The notes beneath the pieces were generated by a model that ran no database searches, was not told the DNA's origin, and saw only the letters and a program-made list of their open reading frames with translations. Shown here piece by piece: positions 18,996-27,982 of a stretch of DNA of 64,000 nucleotides; positions within the stretch are counted from its first letter, which is position 1, and the number at the start of each line of letters is the position of its first letter. The stretch is taken from assembly GCF_900188035.1 (NCBI RefSeq), contig NZ_FZNN01000018.1, positions 1 to 64,000 on the forward strand, given 5' to 3'. This DNA is from Puniceibacterium sediminis. Its GTDB lineage: Bacteria; Pseudomonadota; Alphaproteobacteria; Rhodobacterales; Rhodobacteraceae. The position numbers and the translations under genes were made by a program.

Positions 18996-21908
18996 TCAGA
19001 GTGTATCGTAGGCCGCATCCACAAGAGTGAGAACCATCTGGCTTTCAAGAAGCGCCAGGCTGCTGTCGGCCATTTCAACGCTTGCAACGTCGACATCCGA
19101 AGAGATGAGCAGGTCATCGGCGGCATAGAGGGTCTCTGTCGTATCACCCAGAACCAGATCGGATGTGTCGGTGGATACGAAGATGAAAGCGTCTGACTCG
19201 GCGTCGACAGTTACGGCTTCGACGGCCAGGCGCTCTTCCTCGGCGGCCATGATGCTGTCCAGATTGGCCGTGGCAAGATCGTCCTCGTTCACGGTGATCT
19301 CGAATGCCGACAGCGTACCCGCAAAGTTGTCCTTGCCCCAGGCATTGCCAAAGGTCATGTCCAGTTTGCCCGACGAGGCCAGCGTACCCGACATCTCTGT
19401 CTCGGCCAGAACCGTGCCGTCGACCATGATTGCAAGCACGCCATCTTTCAGCGAGATGTCGATGTCATGCGTTGCCGTGTCAGCCAGATCTGCGCCGCTT
19501 GTGGTCAGACGGATCTGGGTGCCATCGGTGGTGAAGACCTTCAACTGCAGCTCGCCCTTCGCCGTGACCGTGGCGATAAAGCTGCCATGCAGGCGAACCA
19601 CTTCTCCGGCGCTCTCCGCGCCATCGGCGGTGAGGCTCATGGAGATGCTGAAATCATCCTGGCCAAGAAGGTCGCTCACATTTTCCCGGGCAACACTGAC
19701 CGCGACGCCTGTCGCGCCCAGCTGCAGGCCGTCCAGAGTGTCGACGCTCTCCAGATTGGCCGCCATGACGCTGGCCAGATTGGCCGCGGCAAAGTCATCT
19801 TCGTTCACGGTGATCTCGAATGCCGACAGCGTACCCGCAAAGTTGTCCTTGCCCCAGGCATTGCCAAAGGAAAGGTCCTGATTACCCGTCGAGGCCAGCG
19901 TACCGGACATCTCTGTCTCGGCCAGAACCGTGCCGTCGACCATGATTGCAAGCACGCCATCTTCCAGCGAAATGTCGATGTCATGCGTTGCCGTGTCGAT
20001 CAGGTCCGCGCCGCTTGTGGTCAGACGGATCTGGGTGCCATCGGTGGTGAAGACCTTCAACTGCAGCTCGCCCTTCGCCGTGACCGTGGCGATAAAACTG
20101 CCGTGCAGGCGAACCACTTCTCCGGCACTCTCTGCGCCATCGGCGGTGAGGCTCATGGAGATGCGGAACTCGTCCTCTCCAAGAAGTGCGCTCACATTTT
20201 CCCGGGCAACACTGACCGCGACGCCTGTCGCGCCCAGCTTCAGACCCTCTGCTTCGGCGTCGGCGTCAACGTCAGCGTCGGCAAGGATCAGACCGCCCGC
20301 ATCGGCAAGGCCAAGGCTCAGATCGCCTGCAAGAGCAAGAGCGGCGGATGTGTCGTCCGCAACCGAGCCGAGCACAACTTCCACACCATTGTCATAGGCA
20401 ATAAACCCCGTGCCCTGTACATAGGTCAGAACACCGGACCCCTGCACTTCGACGACCACGCTGCTGGTATCCGTCCGCCCGTCGGGCAGTTCAATGGTCA
20501 GGCTGACGGTGTACGATCCGCCCGCCAGAAAGGCATGGTCGATCTCTGCTCCGGATGCCGTCAGGCCGTCACCAAAGTCCCAGAGAAACTCGGTGCCTTC
20601 GGGAAGGTTGCCCAGATCGGCAGAGCTGAAAGTACCGTCGAAATGGTAGAGGGTGGCGTTATCTTCCGAACCGTCCACGTTGAAATCGGCCGAAGCCTCG
20701 GCGGAGGTCGGCATCTCGAGGGTGGCGGCAGCGCCGATCCCATCCAGCACGAGAAGGCTGTCAGACAGGGCGCGGAAATCATGCACACCGTCCACCGCAG
20801 TCAGAGAGGAGTTGAGGAACACATCGCCATAGAAACCGTCTGCCGCGCTGTCCTGATCCTGCACGAAGCCGTTGTTGTCCACCATCCAGTCAGACTGGTC
20901 GGACCAACCGGTGATTTCTGCTGTGGCGTTGCTTTGGATCAGCACACCGGTCGAGGTCGGCGCCACATTGATCTTGGGGATCTCGTAGCTCTCGTCCAGA
21001 CCGTCCACGGCACCGCCATCTGCATGCAGAACCGAATTGCCGCGAATTACGAGGCCATTCGTTTCCCCCACCGTGATACCATGCATATGGCCGTTCACGA
21101 TGACGTTGTCCTCGATCAGGATGTTGCTGTAAAACATCTCGGATCCTGCCAGACCCTGATCGACCTGGTCATTGCGCATGAAGATGGACTGTGTGGCGTC
21201 GCCCTCACCGATATCCAGAGTGTTGCCGCGGATCGTGATGTCGGTGCTCGGGGCGTCGGTTCCCTTGGTCCAGAACTGGATCATATCGCGGTGATCACCC
21301 GATTCCAGCGAACCGCGGAAATCATGGAGATAGTTATCTTCGATCAGCGCGCCGGTGATTTCAGAGAAATCCATGCCATCCGAGCGGATGGAGTGGACGT
21401 CATTGCCACGCACTGTCACGTCACCGCTTTCCGTAACCGTCAGGCCGCGGTGGAAATTGAAGATCTCGTTGTTTTCGATCGTGGCGCCGGTCGTCCCCTT
21501 CAGGGACAGGCCGATCCCGTAGCCATAGCCGTCAGCGATATCCGAAACACCCTGAGCCAGATCGCCGTCGAAGGTCGAATTGCGGATCGTGATGTTGTCC
21601 GAATCCGTCACACTGAACGGACGCAACCAGATCGGATCGCCGGCTTCGAAGGTATAGTCAAAGAGGATGCCGTCGAAGGTCAGGTTCGCCGCATCGCGGA
21701 CATCAAGACCGGAAAAGGTTGCAGGGTTCGAGGGGTCGGCTGAAGCGATGGTCACATTGTCGGGGAAGGTGACGTCATATCCCGATTTTGCGCCGATGTA
21801 GAGATCGCCGTAGTTTCCACCTTCGAGCAGAATTGTTTCTCCGCCCTGGGCATTGGCAAGCGCGGTGTGAAGTTCTGCAAGGGAGGAAACTGTGAGTGTG
21901 TCAGACAT
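18996..21908 (-). CDS. Exported parallel beta-helix protein with PKD and duplicated lectin-like domains
   Basis: The product is about 970 residues from ATG 21908. Residues about 1-330 form a right-handed parallel beta-helix with repeated 'IRGN/IEDN' turns (for example ITIRNSTFDGD and VIVNGHMHGITVGETN), as in polysaccharide lyases and AlgG-type epimerases. A PKD domain follows (FLWDFGDGLTASGAEIDHAF). Then come two near-identical domains of about 150 residues, 172 residues apart, that look like LamG/concanavalin folds. The acidic C-terminus ends in a hydrophobic patch (LALLESQMVLTLVDAAYDTL). There is no N-terminal signal peptide and no RTX nonapeptide. A secretion signal at the C-terminus for type I secretion is possible. 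The first part is paralogous to the protein at 26100-27347. It may bind, cut or epimerise the EPS. Confidence 0.75.
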   Translation of the reverse strand: MSDTLTVSSLAELHTALANAQGGETILLEGGNYGDLYIGAKSGYDVTFPDNVTIASADPSNPATFSGLDVRDAANLTFDGILFDYTFEAGDPIWLRPFSVTDSDNITIRNSTFDGDLAQGVSDIADGYGYGIGLSLKGTTGATIENNEIFNFHRGLTVTESGDVTVRGNDVHSIRSDGMDFSEITGALIEDNYLHDFRGSLESGDHRDMIQFWTKGTDAPSTDITIRGNTLDIGEGDATQSIFMRNDQVDQGLAGSEMFYSNILIEDNVIVNGHMHGITVGETNGLVIRGNSVLHADGGAVDGLDESYEIPKINVAPTSTGVLIQSNATAEITGWSDQSDWMVDNNGFVQDQDSAADGFYGDVFLNSSLTAVDGVHDFRALSDSLLVLDGIGAAATLEMPTSAEASADFNVDGSEDNATLYHFDGTFSSADLGNLPEGTEFLWDFGDGLTASGAEIDHAFLAGGSYTVSLTIELPDGRTDTSSVVVEVQGSGVLTYVQGTGFIAYDNGVEVVLGSVADDTSAALALAGDLSLGLADAGGLILADADVDADAEAEGLKLGATGVAVSVARENVSALLGEDEFRISMSLTADGAESAGEVVRLHGSFIATVTAKGELQLKVFTTDGTQIRLTTSGADLIDTATHDIDISLEDGVLAIMVDGTVLAETEMSGTLASTGNQDLSFGNAWGKDNFAGTLSAFEITVNEDDFAAANLASVMAANLESVDTLDGLQLGATGVAVSVARENVSDLLGQDDFSISMSLTADGAESAGEVVRLHGSFIATVTAKGELQLKVFTTDGTQIRLTTSGADLADTATHDIDISLKDGVLAIMVDGTVLAETEMSGTLASSGKLDMTFGNAWGKDNFAGTLSAFEITVNEDDLATANLDSIMAAEEERLAVEAVTVDAESDAFIFVSTDTSDLVLGDTTETLYAADDLLISSDVDVASVEMADSSLALLESQMVLTLVDAAYDTL
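19275..20248 (-). repeat. Two-copy 516-bp-spaced direct repeat encoding lectin-like domains
   Basis: Copies at about 19275-19732 and 19791-20248 are nearly identical at DNA level; for example CGTTCACGGTGATCTCGAAT begins at 19286 and again at 19802. The spacing of 516 bases is 172 codons, so the frame is kept. The near-identity suggests a recent duplication or ongoing gene conversion within the beta-helix gene. Confidence 0.9.
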
Positions 21909-22369
21909 ATCTGGCTCCGGCATGAATGTTACCCCTGATGAGGCTTGACCGGTTTCTGGGGTGCGGCCGTGGTCCAGAAATGGGTAAATTCAGGCGAAAC
22001 TGGGAATATTGGGGAAAATTTTCCACGTCGGGCAATCTCAAAGAACTAAAGCGCGACGCGCGGCAGCTCCGGACCCTTGGCCCGGGCTTTCTTTTCCCAC
22101 TCCGGAAAATCGCTTTGGGCCATAGCTATAAGGGATAAACCGCAGGCTTGCGCGCCCCCGGCGGTGCGACACCGCAGGCTGCGGGCTGTCAACACTGATG
22201 GCGGCACCAAAAAACTTCCGGGATCGTGAAATTTGCATGCACCTGCCTCTGCTTAACCATTTTTTAAGGTTTTAGGCAGGCGGCATGGCGGAGGTATGGC
22301 GACAGTCTGTTCTTATCCTGTCCATTGTTTCCAGATCTGCCACGTTTGCGGCGCGAACATGGCGAAATA
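21909..22369. promoter_or_regulatory. Intergenic region upstream of the exported beta-helix gene, with CtrA-like site and stem-loop
   Basis: These 461 bases lack a credible gene. TTAA at 22253-22256, seven bases, then TTAA at 22264-22267 make an exact TTAA-N7-TTAA, the CtrA consensus of alphaproteobacteria. The same spot lies in the loop of an inverted repeat (CCTGCCT 22242-22248, AGGCAGG 22274-22280) that could end the upstream GT2 transcript. The promoter of the minus-strand beta-helix gene must be in the left part of this region. Confidence 0.45.
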
Positions 22370-23437
22370 TCAGGACTTGCCGATATGCTCGGGAATCGCA
22401 CGGCGCGCAGCATCATCCGACAGCATGATGCGCACATGGGCGGGCGGCGGGCGATTCAGGCTGGCCAGCAGAAGCGTACCCGCCTCGCGCCGGTAGCCCT
22501 TGAGCGCAAGCTGCCCAGCCTTGGCAAGGGAAAAGGCAAAGGCAAGCGGCAGGCTTGCCGGAAAGAACCGCCGCACAAATCTCATCCGTGCCCGGTGTAT
22601 GAAATAGAGCGAGAATGGCGAGGCGGGCCGGTTCACGGCCTGCGATCCGATCGCAGAGCCCGCGCGGTGGTAGACGATGCCACCGGGACAGTAGGCCAGG
22701 GGCAGATCCCCCCGGCGCAGGGCCCAGTCGACCTCTTCGTAATAGAGAAAGTAGTCTTCCGACATCGGTCCGACCGCCTCATAGAAGGCGCGGCTGGCCA
22801 CCATGCTGGCGCCTGTGATGAAATCCAGCGCGGCAGGATCGGGGGGCGGCACGTCAGGTGGGCAAAACTGGTTGCTGTTGTGCGTGACGCCGGTGCGGCG
22901 ATCCAGCAAGCCACCATCGATCTGGATCTTGTCCGGCGCGTCCAGATAGATCACCCGCCCCCCCATAAGAGAGAAAGGCCCCGGATCCCGCGTCGCAAAT
23001 GCCGCCGGGGTGCCTGCGGGAACGGCGCTGTCCGGGTTGAGCACCCAGAACCGTTCGATTCCCGGGTCACTCGCCAGATGCGCCAGTCCGATGTTCACCC
23101 CGGCGGCGAAACCGCCATTGGATCCGGTTTCGATCAGCGTCAGCGGCGCCACTTCGCAGCGCGCCCCCCCGGGTATCGCTGCGCTGCCCAGCGGCAGCGG
23201 CTTGGCGACCGGCAGATGCGCAAACGGCAGATCGTCCGGCGCCACGTAGGGCACCCGGCCTGCCGCCCAGTCCCGGATCACCGCAGGCGTGCCGTCAGTC
23301 GAGGCATTGTCGACCACGACAACGCGCAGCGCGGCACCATCAGCGGCGGCGGCACCAAGAAGCGTTTCAAGACAGTCGAGAATGACGTCCGCCGCATTAT
23401 AAGTGACGACAACAACGCCGAGAGGAGCAAGGGTCAT
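22370..23437 (-). CDS. Glycosyltransferase family 2
   Basis: This 355-residue GT-A-fold enzyme starts with VVVVTYNAADVILDCLETLL and has the nucleotide-binding VVVVDNASTDGTPAV segment. The metal-binding region falls near VLNPDSAVP, where the motif is an NPD form rather than DxD, as in rhamnosyltransferase-like GT2 proteins. Late residues YFLYYEEVDWALRRG match the family acceptor-site signature. The start codon overlaps the stop of the Wzy-like gene (ATGA at 23434-23437), so the two are translationally coupled. It would extend the EPS repeat unit. Confidence 0.85.
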   Translation of the reverse strand: MTLAPLGVVVVTYNAADVILDCLETLLGAAAADGAALRVVVVDNASTDGTPAVIRDWAAGRVPYVAPDDLPFAHLPVAKPLPLGSAAIPGGARCEVAPLTLIETGSNGGFAAGVNIGLAHLASDPGIERFWVLNPDSAVPAGTPAAFATRDPGPFSLMGGRVIYLDAPDKIQIDGGLLDRRTGVTHNSNQFCPPDVPPPDPAALDFITGASMVASRAFYEAVGPMSEDYFLYYEEVDWALRRGDLPLAYCPGGIVYHRAGSAIGSQAVNRPASPFSLYFIHRARMRFVRRFFPASLPLAFAFSLAKAGQLALKGYRREAGTLLLASLNRPPPAHVRIMLSDDAARRAIPEHIGKS

Positions 23438-24843
23438 TCAGTGTCCGTGACTGTTTGGGCTGATCGCGCGCGATACGCCGGGGTTATGATGGGCGAGCGG
23501 CTGAAACGGCTTCCGCCGCCCTCTCGGGGGACCGGGTCCCGGGGGGACTCGTCCGGGTCGGCATCCTTGTGCGCGCCTGCCGGGATGGTGATCAGCCAGA
23601 TGCCCGCCCCGAACATGAAGAACACAAAGGAATAGATCGTGGCCCAGACATGCACGGTGAACAGCGTAAAGCTGAGCCCGAGAAAGGTGAACACCCAGGC
23701 CCTGCGGATATGGCTCAGGATCGGATCGTCATCAAAGTTCCGCCGCATGATCCGGAACACGGCCAGAGCATACCCCACGGCGAGGAAAAGAAAGCCCGGG
23801 ATGCCGTATCGCACCGCCATCACGAGCCAGAAATTGTCCATGCTGCCGGAATGCATGAAATGCGGGCGTTCCCATTCGTTCAGACCAATGCCATAGACCG
23901 GATGCGCCCAGACACTTTTCATGCCCCATTCAAAGATGATGCTGCGCCAATAGGCATTATGGGCCGAAAACGTCGCATAGCTCATGAACACCTGCAGCGG
24001 CGTGCGGTTGGACAGGATGTCGATCACCACCCAGGCCAGGGCAAACAGCCCCAGCAACAGCCACCACCGCCAGCGGATGCGATCAAAGACCGTCGCCCAG
24101 GCGATCAGCGCAACTTGCAGGGCAATGGCCAGCAGGGCACCGCTGGACAGCGCGAGAAACCCGGTAGCCCCGCTGAGCAGGGCAAGGAACCAGCGCGCCG
24201 GCGTGGACATGACGTCTTTCAGGGCTACAAATGTCAGCGCCACGCTGACCGAACAGAACAGACCAAAATGGATCGGATGAGCAAAGGTCGCTTGCACCCT
24301 GTGCAGATTCAGACGTTTTTCCTGATGACCGATGGTCACGGAATCGATGCCGGGCAAGGCACGGATCATCTGAATCAGCGGCGGATGGCCGGTCAGGGTT
24401 TCGTATACCGCGAAGGGCGTCAGACACATGATAATGAGCACGATCCAGCGGCACAGCGCGAGGAATGCCTCTGGTGTGCGGACGTAGGCCCGCGCCACCA
24501 CGTAGCCGCCAATGAACTCCACACCGACCGATCCGATCTGCGTCACCACCTGTTCAGGGTTGTTCACGGCCAGCGCCACGGTGGCCCACATGATGTGCAG
24601 GAACATCAGTATATCGGTGACCAGCACGCGGCCAAAGCGCCCGGACAATAGCTGGAAGGTCAACGGAAGGACCATGACCAGCAGAAAGAGGCGCAGCACC
24701 GACAGCTTGAGAGGCCCCAGGTTGAACCATATCGGCGTGACGACACAGAGCAGATACACCAGGGCCTGCCAGGGCAGTCTGGTCTGAAGACCGGCGGTCA
24801 GCGGCAGCTTCCGTGCTCCTGCGAGATTTTCTGCAATGGCCAA
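23434..24843 (-). CDS. O-antigen polymerase/ligase-like membrane protein (Wzy-like)
   Basis: The protein has 469 residues with about 10-12 predicted membrane helices and a large periplasmic loop (residues about 275-345, with HNAYWRSIIFEWGMKSVWAH and PVYGIGLNEW). This is the layout of the Wzy/WaaL/O-antigen ligase family; GIGxxEW-like motifs are typical. The start is a TTG at 24843 with GAGGA upstream; no in-frame ATG lies near and an in-frame TGA is only seven codons upstream. It would polymerise EPS repeat units in the periplasm. It sits between a sulfotransferase and a GT2 in one minus-strand run. The hydrophilic tail of about 45 residues is probably cytoplasmic. Confidence 0.8.
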   Translation of the reverse strand: MAIAENLAGARKLPLTAGLQTRLPWQALVYLLCVVTPIWFNLGPLKLSVLRLFLLVMVLPLTFQLLSGRFGRVLVTDILMFLHIMWATVALAVNNPEQVVTQIGSVGVEFIGGYVVARAYVRTPEAFLALCRWIVLIIMCLTPFAVYETLTGHPPLIQMIRALPGIDSVTIGHQEKRLNLHRVQATFAHPIHFGLFCSVSVALTFVALKDVMSTPARWFLALLSGATGFLALSSGALLAIALQVALIAWATVFDRIRWRWWLLLGLFALAWVVIDILSNRTPLQVFMSYATFSAHNAYWRSIIFEWGMKSVWAHPVYGIGLNEWERPHFMHSGSMDNFWLVMAVRYGIPGFLFLAVGYALAVFRIMRRNFDDDPILSHIRRAWVFTFLGLSFTLFTVHVWATIYSFVFFMFGAGIWLITIPAGAHKDADPDESPRDPVPREGGGSRFSRSPIITPAYRARSAQTVTDTE

Positions 24844-24934
24844 GTCGTGACAGCCCCGTCCTCAGTGTCCCGGACGCGCCCTGTGACCCGCGCCTTCCAT
24901 TCCCGGACGGGGTGGGTTCCCGCCGCGTCGATGA

Positions 24935-26017
24935 TCACCCAAGCGCGGCCTTCAGGCGGCGCATCACGTAGGCCGGCAGCGACGTGTAACGCGACCGGTT
25001 CGCACGCGCGGCGCGCACGACGACTCCGGGAAGGCTCGCATAGGCTGCCAATAGGTCCAGAGGTCCCGCCTTGACCGGTTCGCGTGCATATCCCGCGTCA
25101 TCCAGGGCCTTGCCCGCGACGCGCTGGATGATCGCGATTTCCTGTGGCGAAAGCACTTTATGCCAGCGCCGGTTCGGGGCGGCACTCGGGCCTGCCTTTT
25201 CGTCAAAGCGCGTGGTTGAACTGTTGTGCAGCGGGATTTCAAGCAGGCTGTCATCATAACCAACCCCAAGCCACTCTGCGATCGGGCGCACCGTATCGGC
25301 GGGTGCACCGACAACATCCTCATAGCGCACGACGCGCACCCGGTCGGTGGAATGCTTTGCCTGCGCGGCAAAGGCCGCCCGCGCCGCAGCCCGCCACATC
25401 ATCGAGGCGATGACGATGTGATAAGATGTTTCCTTGCGCTTCTGGTCTTCGGCGATGGCAGCCTGATAATCCGCATTGCCCTCGGCCTTGCGCAATCCGC
25501 CCTGATATTCCCAATCCCGGTAGGATGCGACCACGGCGCGGGGATCGCGCACGGTACACAGGATCCGCGCCTCGGGATAGGCGGCCAGGATGTCGTCGAT
25601 CCGAAAGATATGGCGCGGGGTCTTTTCGCCCCAGATCCGTGCACCCGCCTGCGACATGTGCCAGCGGCAATAGGTTTCGAACACCGCATCAACGCTGTCG
25701 CGGGTTGGCCCGTCGACCGCGGCGGCGGGTCCCAGAAGATCGTCGCGCGACAACGGACTTTCCTCGGGGTTGGCGCGTACGCCATAGGGGCGGATCGACT
25801 GGGAGCGGAAATAATCGGCACAGACGGCCTGTTCTTCGGCACTCATCCCGCTCAGCGCCCTGCCGTCGAAACGCGGGCGCAGATCGTCAAAATAATGGGT
25901 TTCGCCGGCCAGTTGGATTTCCGGGGCGCGGTTGAGGATCGACCGCAGCATCGTCGTTCCGGACCGCGAGGCACCCACAACAAAAAGCGGTCCTTGCCAA
26001 GTGTCAGGCAGTGCCAT
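24935..26017 (-). CDS. Sulfotransferase (PAPS-dependent)
   Basis: From the ATG at 26017 (MALPDTWQGPLFVVGASRSG) the product is 360 residues. The frame stays open to 26290, but the upstream part overlaps the beta-helix gene. GASRSGTTMLRSIL is the 5'-phosphosulfate-binding loop of sulfotransferases, and CTVRDPRAVVASYRDW carries the 3'-phosphate-binding Arg and Ser. It would transfer sulfate from PAPS onto a sugar, and PAPS can be made by the plasmid's CysD/CysNC. The gene lies between the periplasmic beta-helix gene (83 bases) and the Wzy-like gene (91 bases). Substrate is inferred from context only. Confidence 0.85.
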   Translation of the reverse strand: MALPDTWQGPLFVVGASRSGTTMLRSILNRAPEIQLAGETHYFDDLRPRFDGRALSGMSAEEQAVCADYFRSQSIRPYGVRANPEESPLSRDDLLGPAAAVDGPTRDSVDAVFETYCRWHMSQAGARIWGEKTPRHIFRIDDILAAYPEARILCTVRDPRAVVASYRDWEYQGGLRKAEGNADYQAAIAEDQKRKETSYHIVIASMMWRAAARAAFAAQAKHSTDRVRVVRYEDVVGAPADTVRPIAEWLGVGYDDSLLEIPLHNSSTTRFDEKAGPSAAPNRRWHKVLSPQEIAIIQRVAGKALDDAGYAREPVKAGPLDLLAAYASLPGVVVRAARANRSRYTSLPAYVMRRLKAALG

Positions 26018-26099
26018 CTGCAACCCTTTCAAACCAAATTTACGCCGGAACACATACCACCGCAATTGTGCGGCGCGCAAGGCGCGCAGGTCTGATGGA

Positions 26100-27347
26100 T
26101 CAGCGCGGCTGCAACCGCGCGGCACCGATGCCCGCGCCGTCCAGCGGACCGCCCCTGCGATAGCGAAACGCGGCCGGGTCCGCCGGGTCTCCGGCAAAGA
26201 CCGCGCCATAGAAACCGGCAAGGCCACGCCCGTTGTTCTGCACGATGAAATTATCCTCCACCTGCCAGTCGCGCTGGCCCCCGTGGCCAACGATCTTGGG
26301 CACGACGTTCGAGAGGATTCTGACGTTGCGGGCCGTTTCCGCGATGCGGATCATTGGTGTCCACCGCCCCATGCCTTTGCGCGGGTCCAGGGACCGGGCG
26401 TTGCGCACCACGGTGTTGGCGCGGATCACCAGGTCATCGGTTTCGCCCACGGTGATGCCGTGCAGGTGGGCGTTGACGATGACATTCTGTTCAATCGTGA
26501 AATTGCGATAGAACATTTCCGCGCCGGCCCGGCCCTGATCCACCTCCTGGTTGCGCACGAATATCGACTGCGTGTAAAGGCCCTGCCCCGAGTTCAGGAG
26601 GTTACCCCGGATCGTGACGTCGACAGAGGGTGTTTCCGTACCCTTGGTCCAGAACTGGATCATGTCGGCATGATCCTTGCTTTCGGGCGAGCGGGCAAAA
26701 TCGTGGATGCGGTTGCTCTCGATCAGCACGTTTTCGACGCCCGCGAAGTTCATGCCATCCATCCGCATGCTGTGCAGGTCATTGTTGCGCACCGTCACAT
26801 CGCGGCTCTGGCTGATCACCAGCCCCTTGTAGAAGTCGCGAATTTCGCTGTTCTCCAGCGTCAGCCCCGACACATCGCGCACCGACAGCCCGAAGGCCGC
26901 GCCAAAGCCGTTGTCAGCCGCCGTCAGCCCCCGGGCCGTGTCGCCATCGAACAGCGTATCGCGAATCCTGATATTCTGACTGTTGGCTATGTCGAAAGGA
27001 CGCAACCGCAGCTTGTCACCCGTCTGAAAGCGGTAGTCAAAGACCACCCCCTCGATCACCAGGTTTTTCACGCGGCGCAGGGTCATCCCCGAAAACCGGG
27101 CCGGTGATCCGGCATCGGCTGACCGCAAGACCACGGCATCGTCACCGCCGAAGTCGCGATTGCGCAGCGACAGGATGCCGTACTCCCCCCCCGCAAGCTC
27201 GATCGTCAGGCCGCTGGAAGGCGTCTTCAGAATCTGCTGCAATTCGCTGGCCGATCCGACCCGCAGGGTTTCGCCGGCCCGGCCCACGGCGGGCAAGAGC
27301 ACAATCAGAACAGCGAGGACCGCCGCCAGACTTGGAAATTGCCGCAT
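26100..27347 (-). CDS. Periplasmic right-handed parallel beta-helix protein (lyase/epimerase-like)
   Basis: The 415-residue protein begins with a clear signal peptide (LAAVLAVLIVLLPAVGRAG). The rest is a beta-helix with the same strand signature as the exported protein at 18996-21908: both contain DMIQFWTKGT, a V-N-x-H-x-HGITVGET segment and LRLRPF/WLRPF. Proteins of this fold in EPS operons are often polysaccharide lyases or C5-epimerases (AlgG/AlgL neighbourhood). It lacks PKD and lectin-like domains, so it may be the periplasmic counterpart of the larger paralogue. It is the first gene of the minus-strand sulfotransferase-Wzy-GT2 run and is divergent from the spike-like pair. Confidence 0.75.
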   Translation of the reverse strand: MRQFPSLAAVLAVLIVLLPAVGRAGETLRVGSASELQQILKTPSSGLTIELAGGEYGILSLRNRDFGGDDAVVLRSADAGSPARFSGMTLRRVKNLVIEGVVFDYRFQTGDKLRLRPFDIANSQNIRIRDTLFDGDTARGLTAADNGFGAAFGLSVRDVSGLTLENSEIRDFYKGLVISQSRDVTVRNNDLHSMRMDGMNFAGVENVLIESNRIHDFARSPESKDHADMIQFWTKGTETPSVDVTIRGNLLNSGQGLYTQSIFVRNQEVDQGRAGAEMFYRNFTIEQNVIVNAHLHGITVGETDDLVIRANTVVRNARSLDPRKGMGRWTPMIRIAETARNVRILSNVVPKIVGHGGQRDWQVEDNFIVQNNGRGLAGFYGAVFAGDPADPAAFRYRRGGPLDGAGIGAARLQPR

Positions 27348-27715
27348 GCGTCACCTTTTCCGATAGCTATTGGGGCTTTATATTATTCGTTATACCCGAT
27401 CAGGGCCACTGATAAGCCAATCCCCTGTGGCTCTGGTAAAGACGCGTAAAAACGCCGATGCAATTCCGGAATGCTCCTGCGCCAAAGCAAACCCTGTGTT
27501 TTCGCGCCGAAAATGGCCGCCGTCACAATCCGGAAAACCCGGCGCCGCCGGAACCACCGCTGGTGCTGGTGCCGGAACCACCGCTGGTGCTGGTGCCGGA
27601 ACCACCGCTGGTGCTGGTGGCGACCGTGCGCTCCTCCCCGCTTTGTGCAACCCCGGACGCCGCCATGTTAGCCAGAGCGTTCGAATGAACTGACATCACA
27701 ATACTGGAGAGACAC
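27348..27715. other. Divergent promoter region with 24-bp tandem repeat
   Basis: This 368-base gap lies between the periplasmic beta-helix gene (minus) and the spike-base-like gene (plus). Three exact tandem copies of a 24-base unit (27548-27571, 27572-27595, 27596-27619) lie in its middle. The AT-rich part at 27360-27405 is likely to hold the promoter of the minus-strand gene. A minus-strand reading of the repeats gives a Ser/Gly/Thr-rich octapeptide repeat, but without a good ribosome site. Confidence 0.45.
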
Positions 27716-27982
27716 ATGCCGGCAGTGGACGATTTTCAAAGCTATTCACCGGGCATGGAAAGTCCTGTCGCCCATGCCGTCGCCATCACCCCCAGCGACA
27801 CCGCCGACCTGACGCGACTGACCCGGGCGATCTATGTCGGAGGCGCGGGTGATTTGCGCATCGACCTTGCGGACGGAAGCACGGTGACATTTGTCGGCAT
27901 GCCTGTCGGCTGGCACCCGATCCGGGTGGCACGGGTGCGCGCCACGGGAACCACCGCAACCGACATTGTCGGGTGCTGGTGA
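27716..27982 (+). CDS. GTA head-spike base-like protein (RCAP_rcc01079 family, GhsA-like)
   Basis: This small protein of 88 residues has a strong ribosome site (GGAGAGACAC directly before the ATG). Its sequence (MPAVDDFQSYSPGMESPVAH, ITPSDTADLTRLTRAIYVGG, PIRVARVRATGTTATDIVGC) matches the pattern I recall for the 'spike base protein' family, named after Rhodobacter capsulatus GTA gene rcc01079 (ghsA). In GTA particles that protein joins the head spike, which binds cell-surface polysaccharide. Here no head, tail or terminase gene is nearby. Its stop overlaps the start of the SGNH gene (TGATG), the same order as ghsA-ghsB. It may be a carbohydrate-binding partner of that enzyme. The family call is from memory of sequence pattern, not a search. 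Confidence 0.7.
   Translation: MPAVDDFQSYSPGMESPVAHAVAITPSDTADLTRLTRAIYVGGAGDLRIDLADGSTVTFVGMPVGWHPIRVARVRATGTTATDIVGCW

Noticed and set aside
19467-21743. Very long plus-strand open frame opposite the beta-helix gene
   Set aside because: It mirrors the minus-strand gene, has no ribosome site and gives a low-complexity translation; GC-rich third positions keep antisense frames open.
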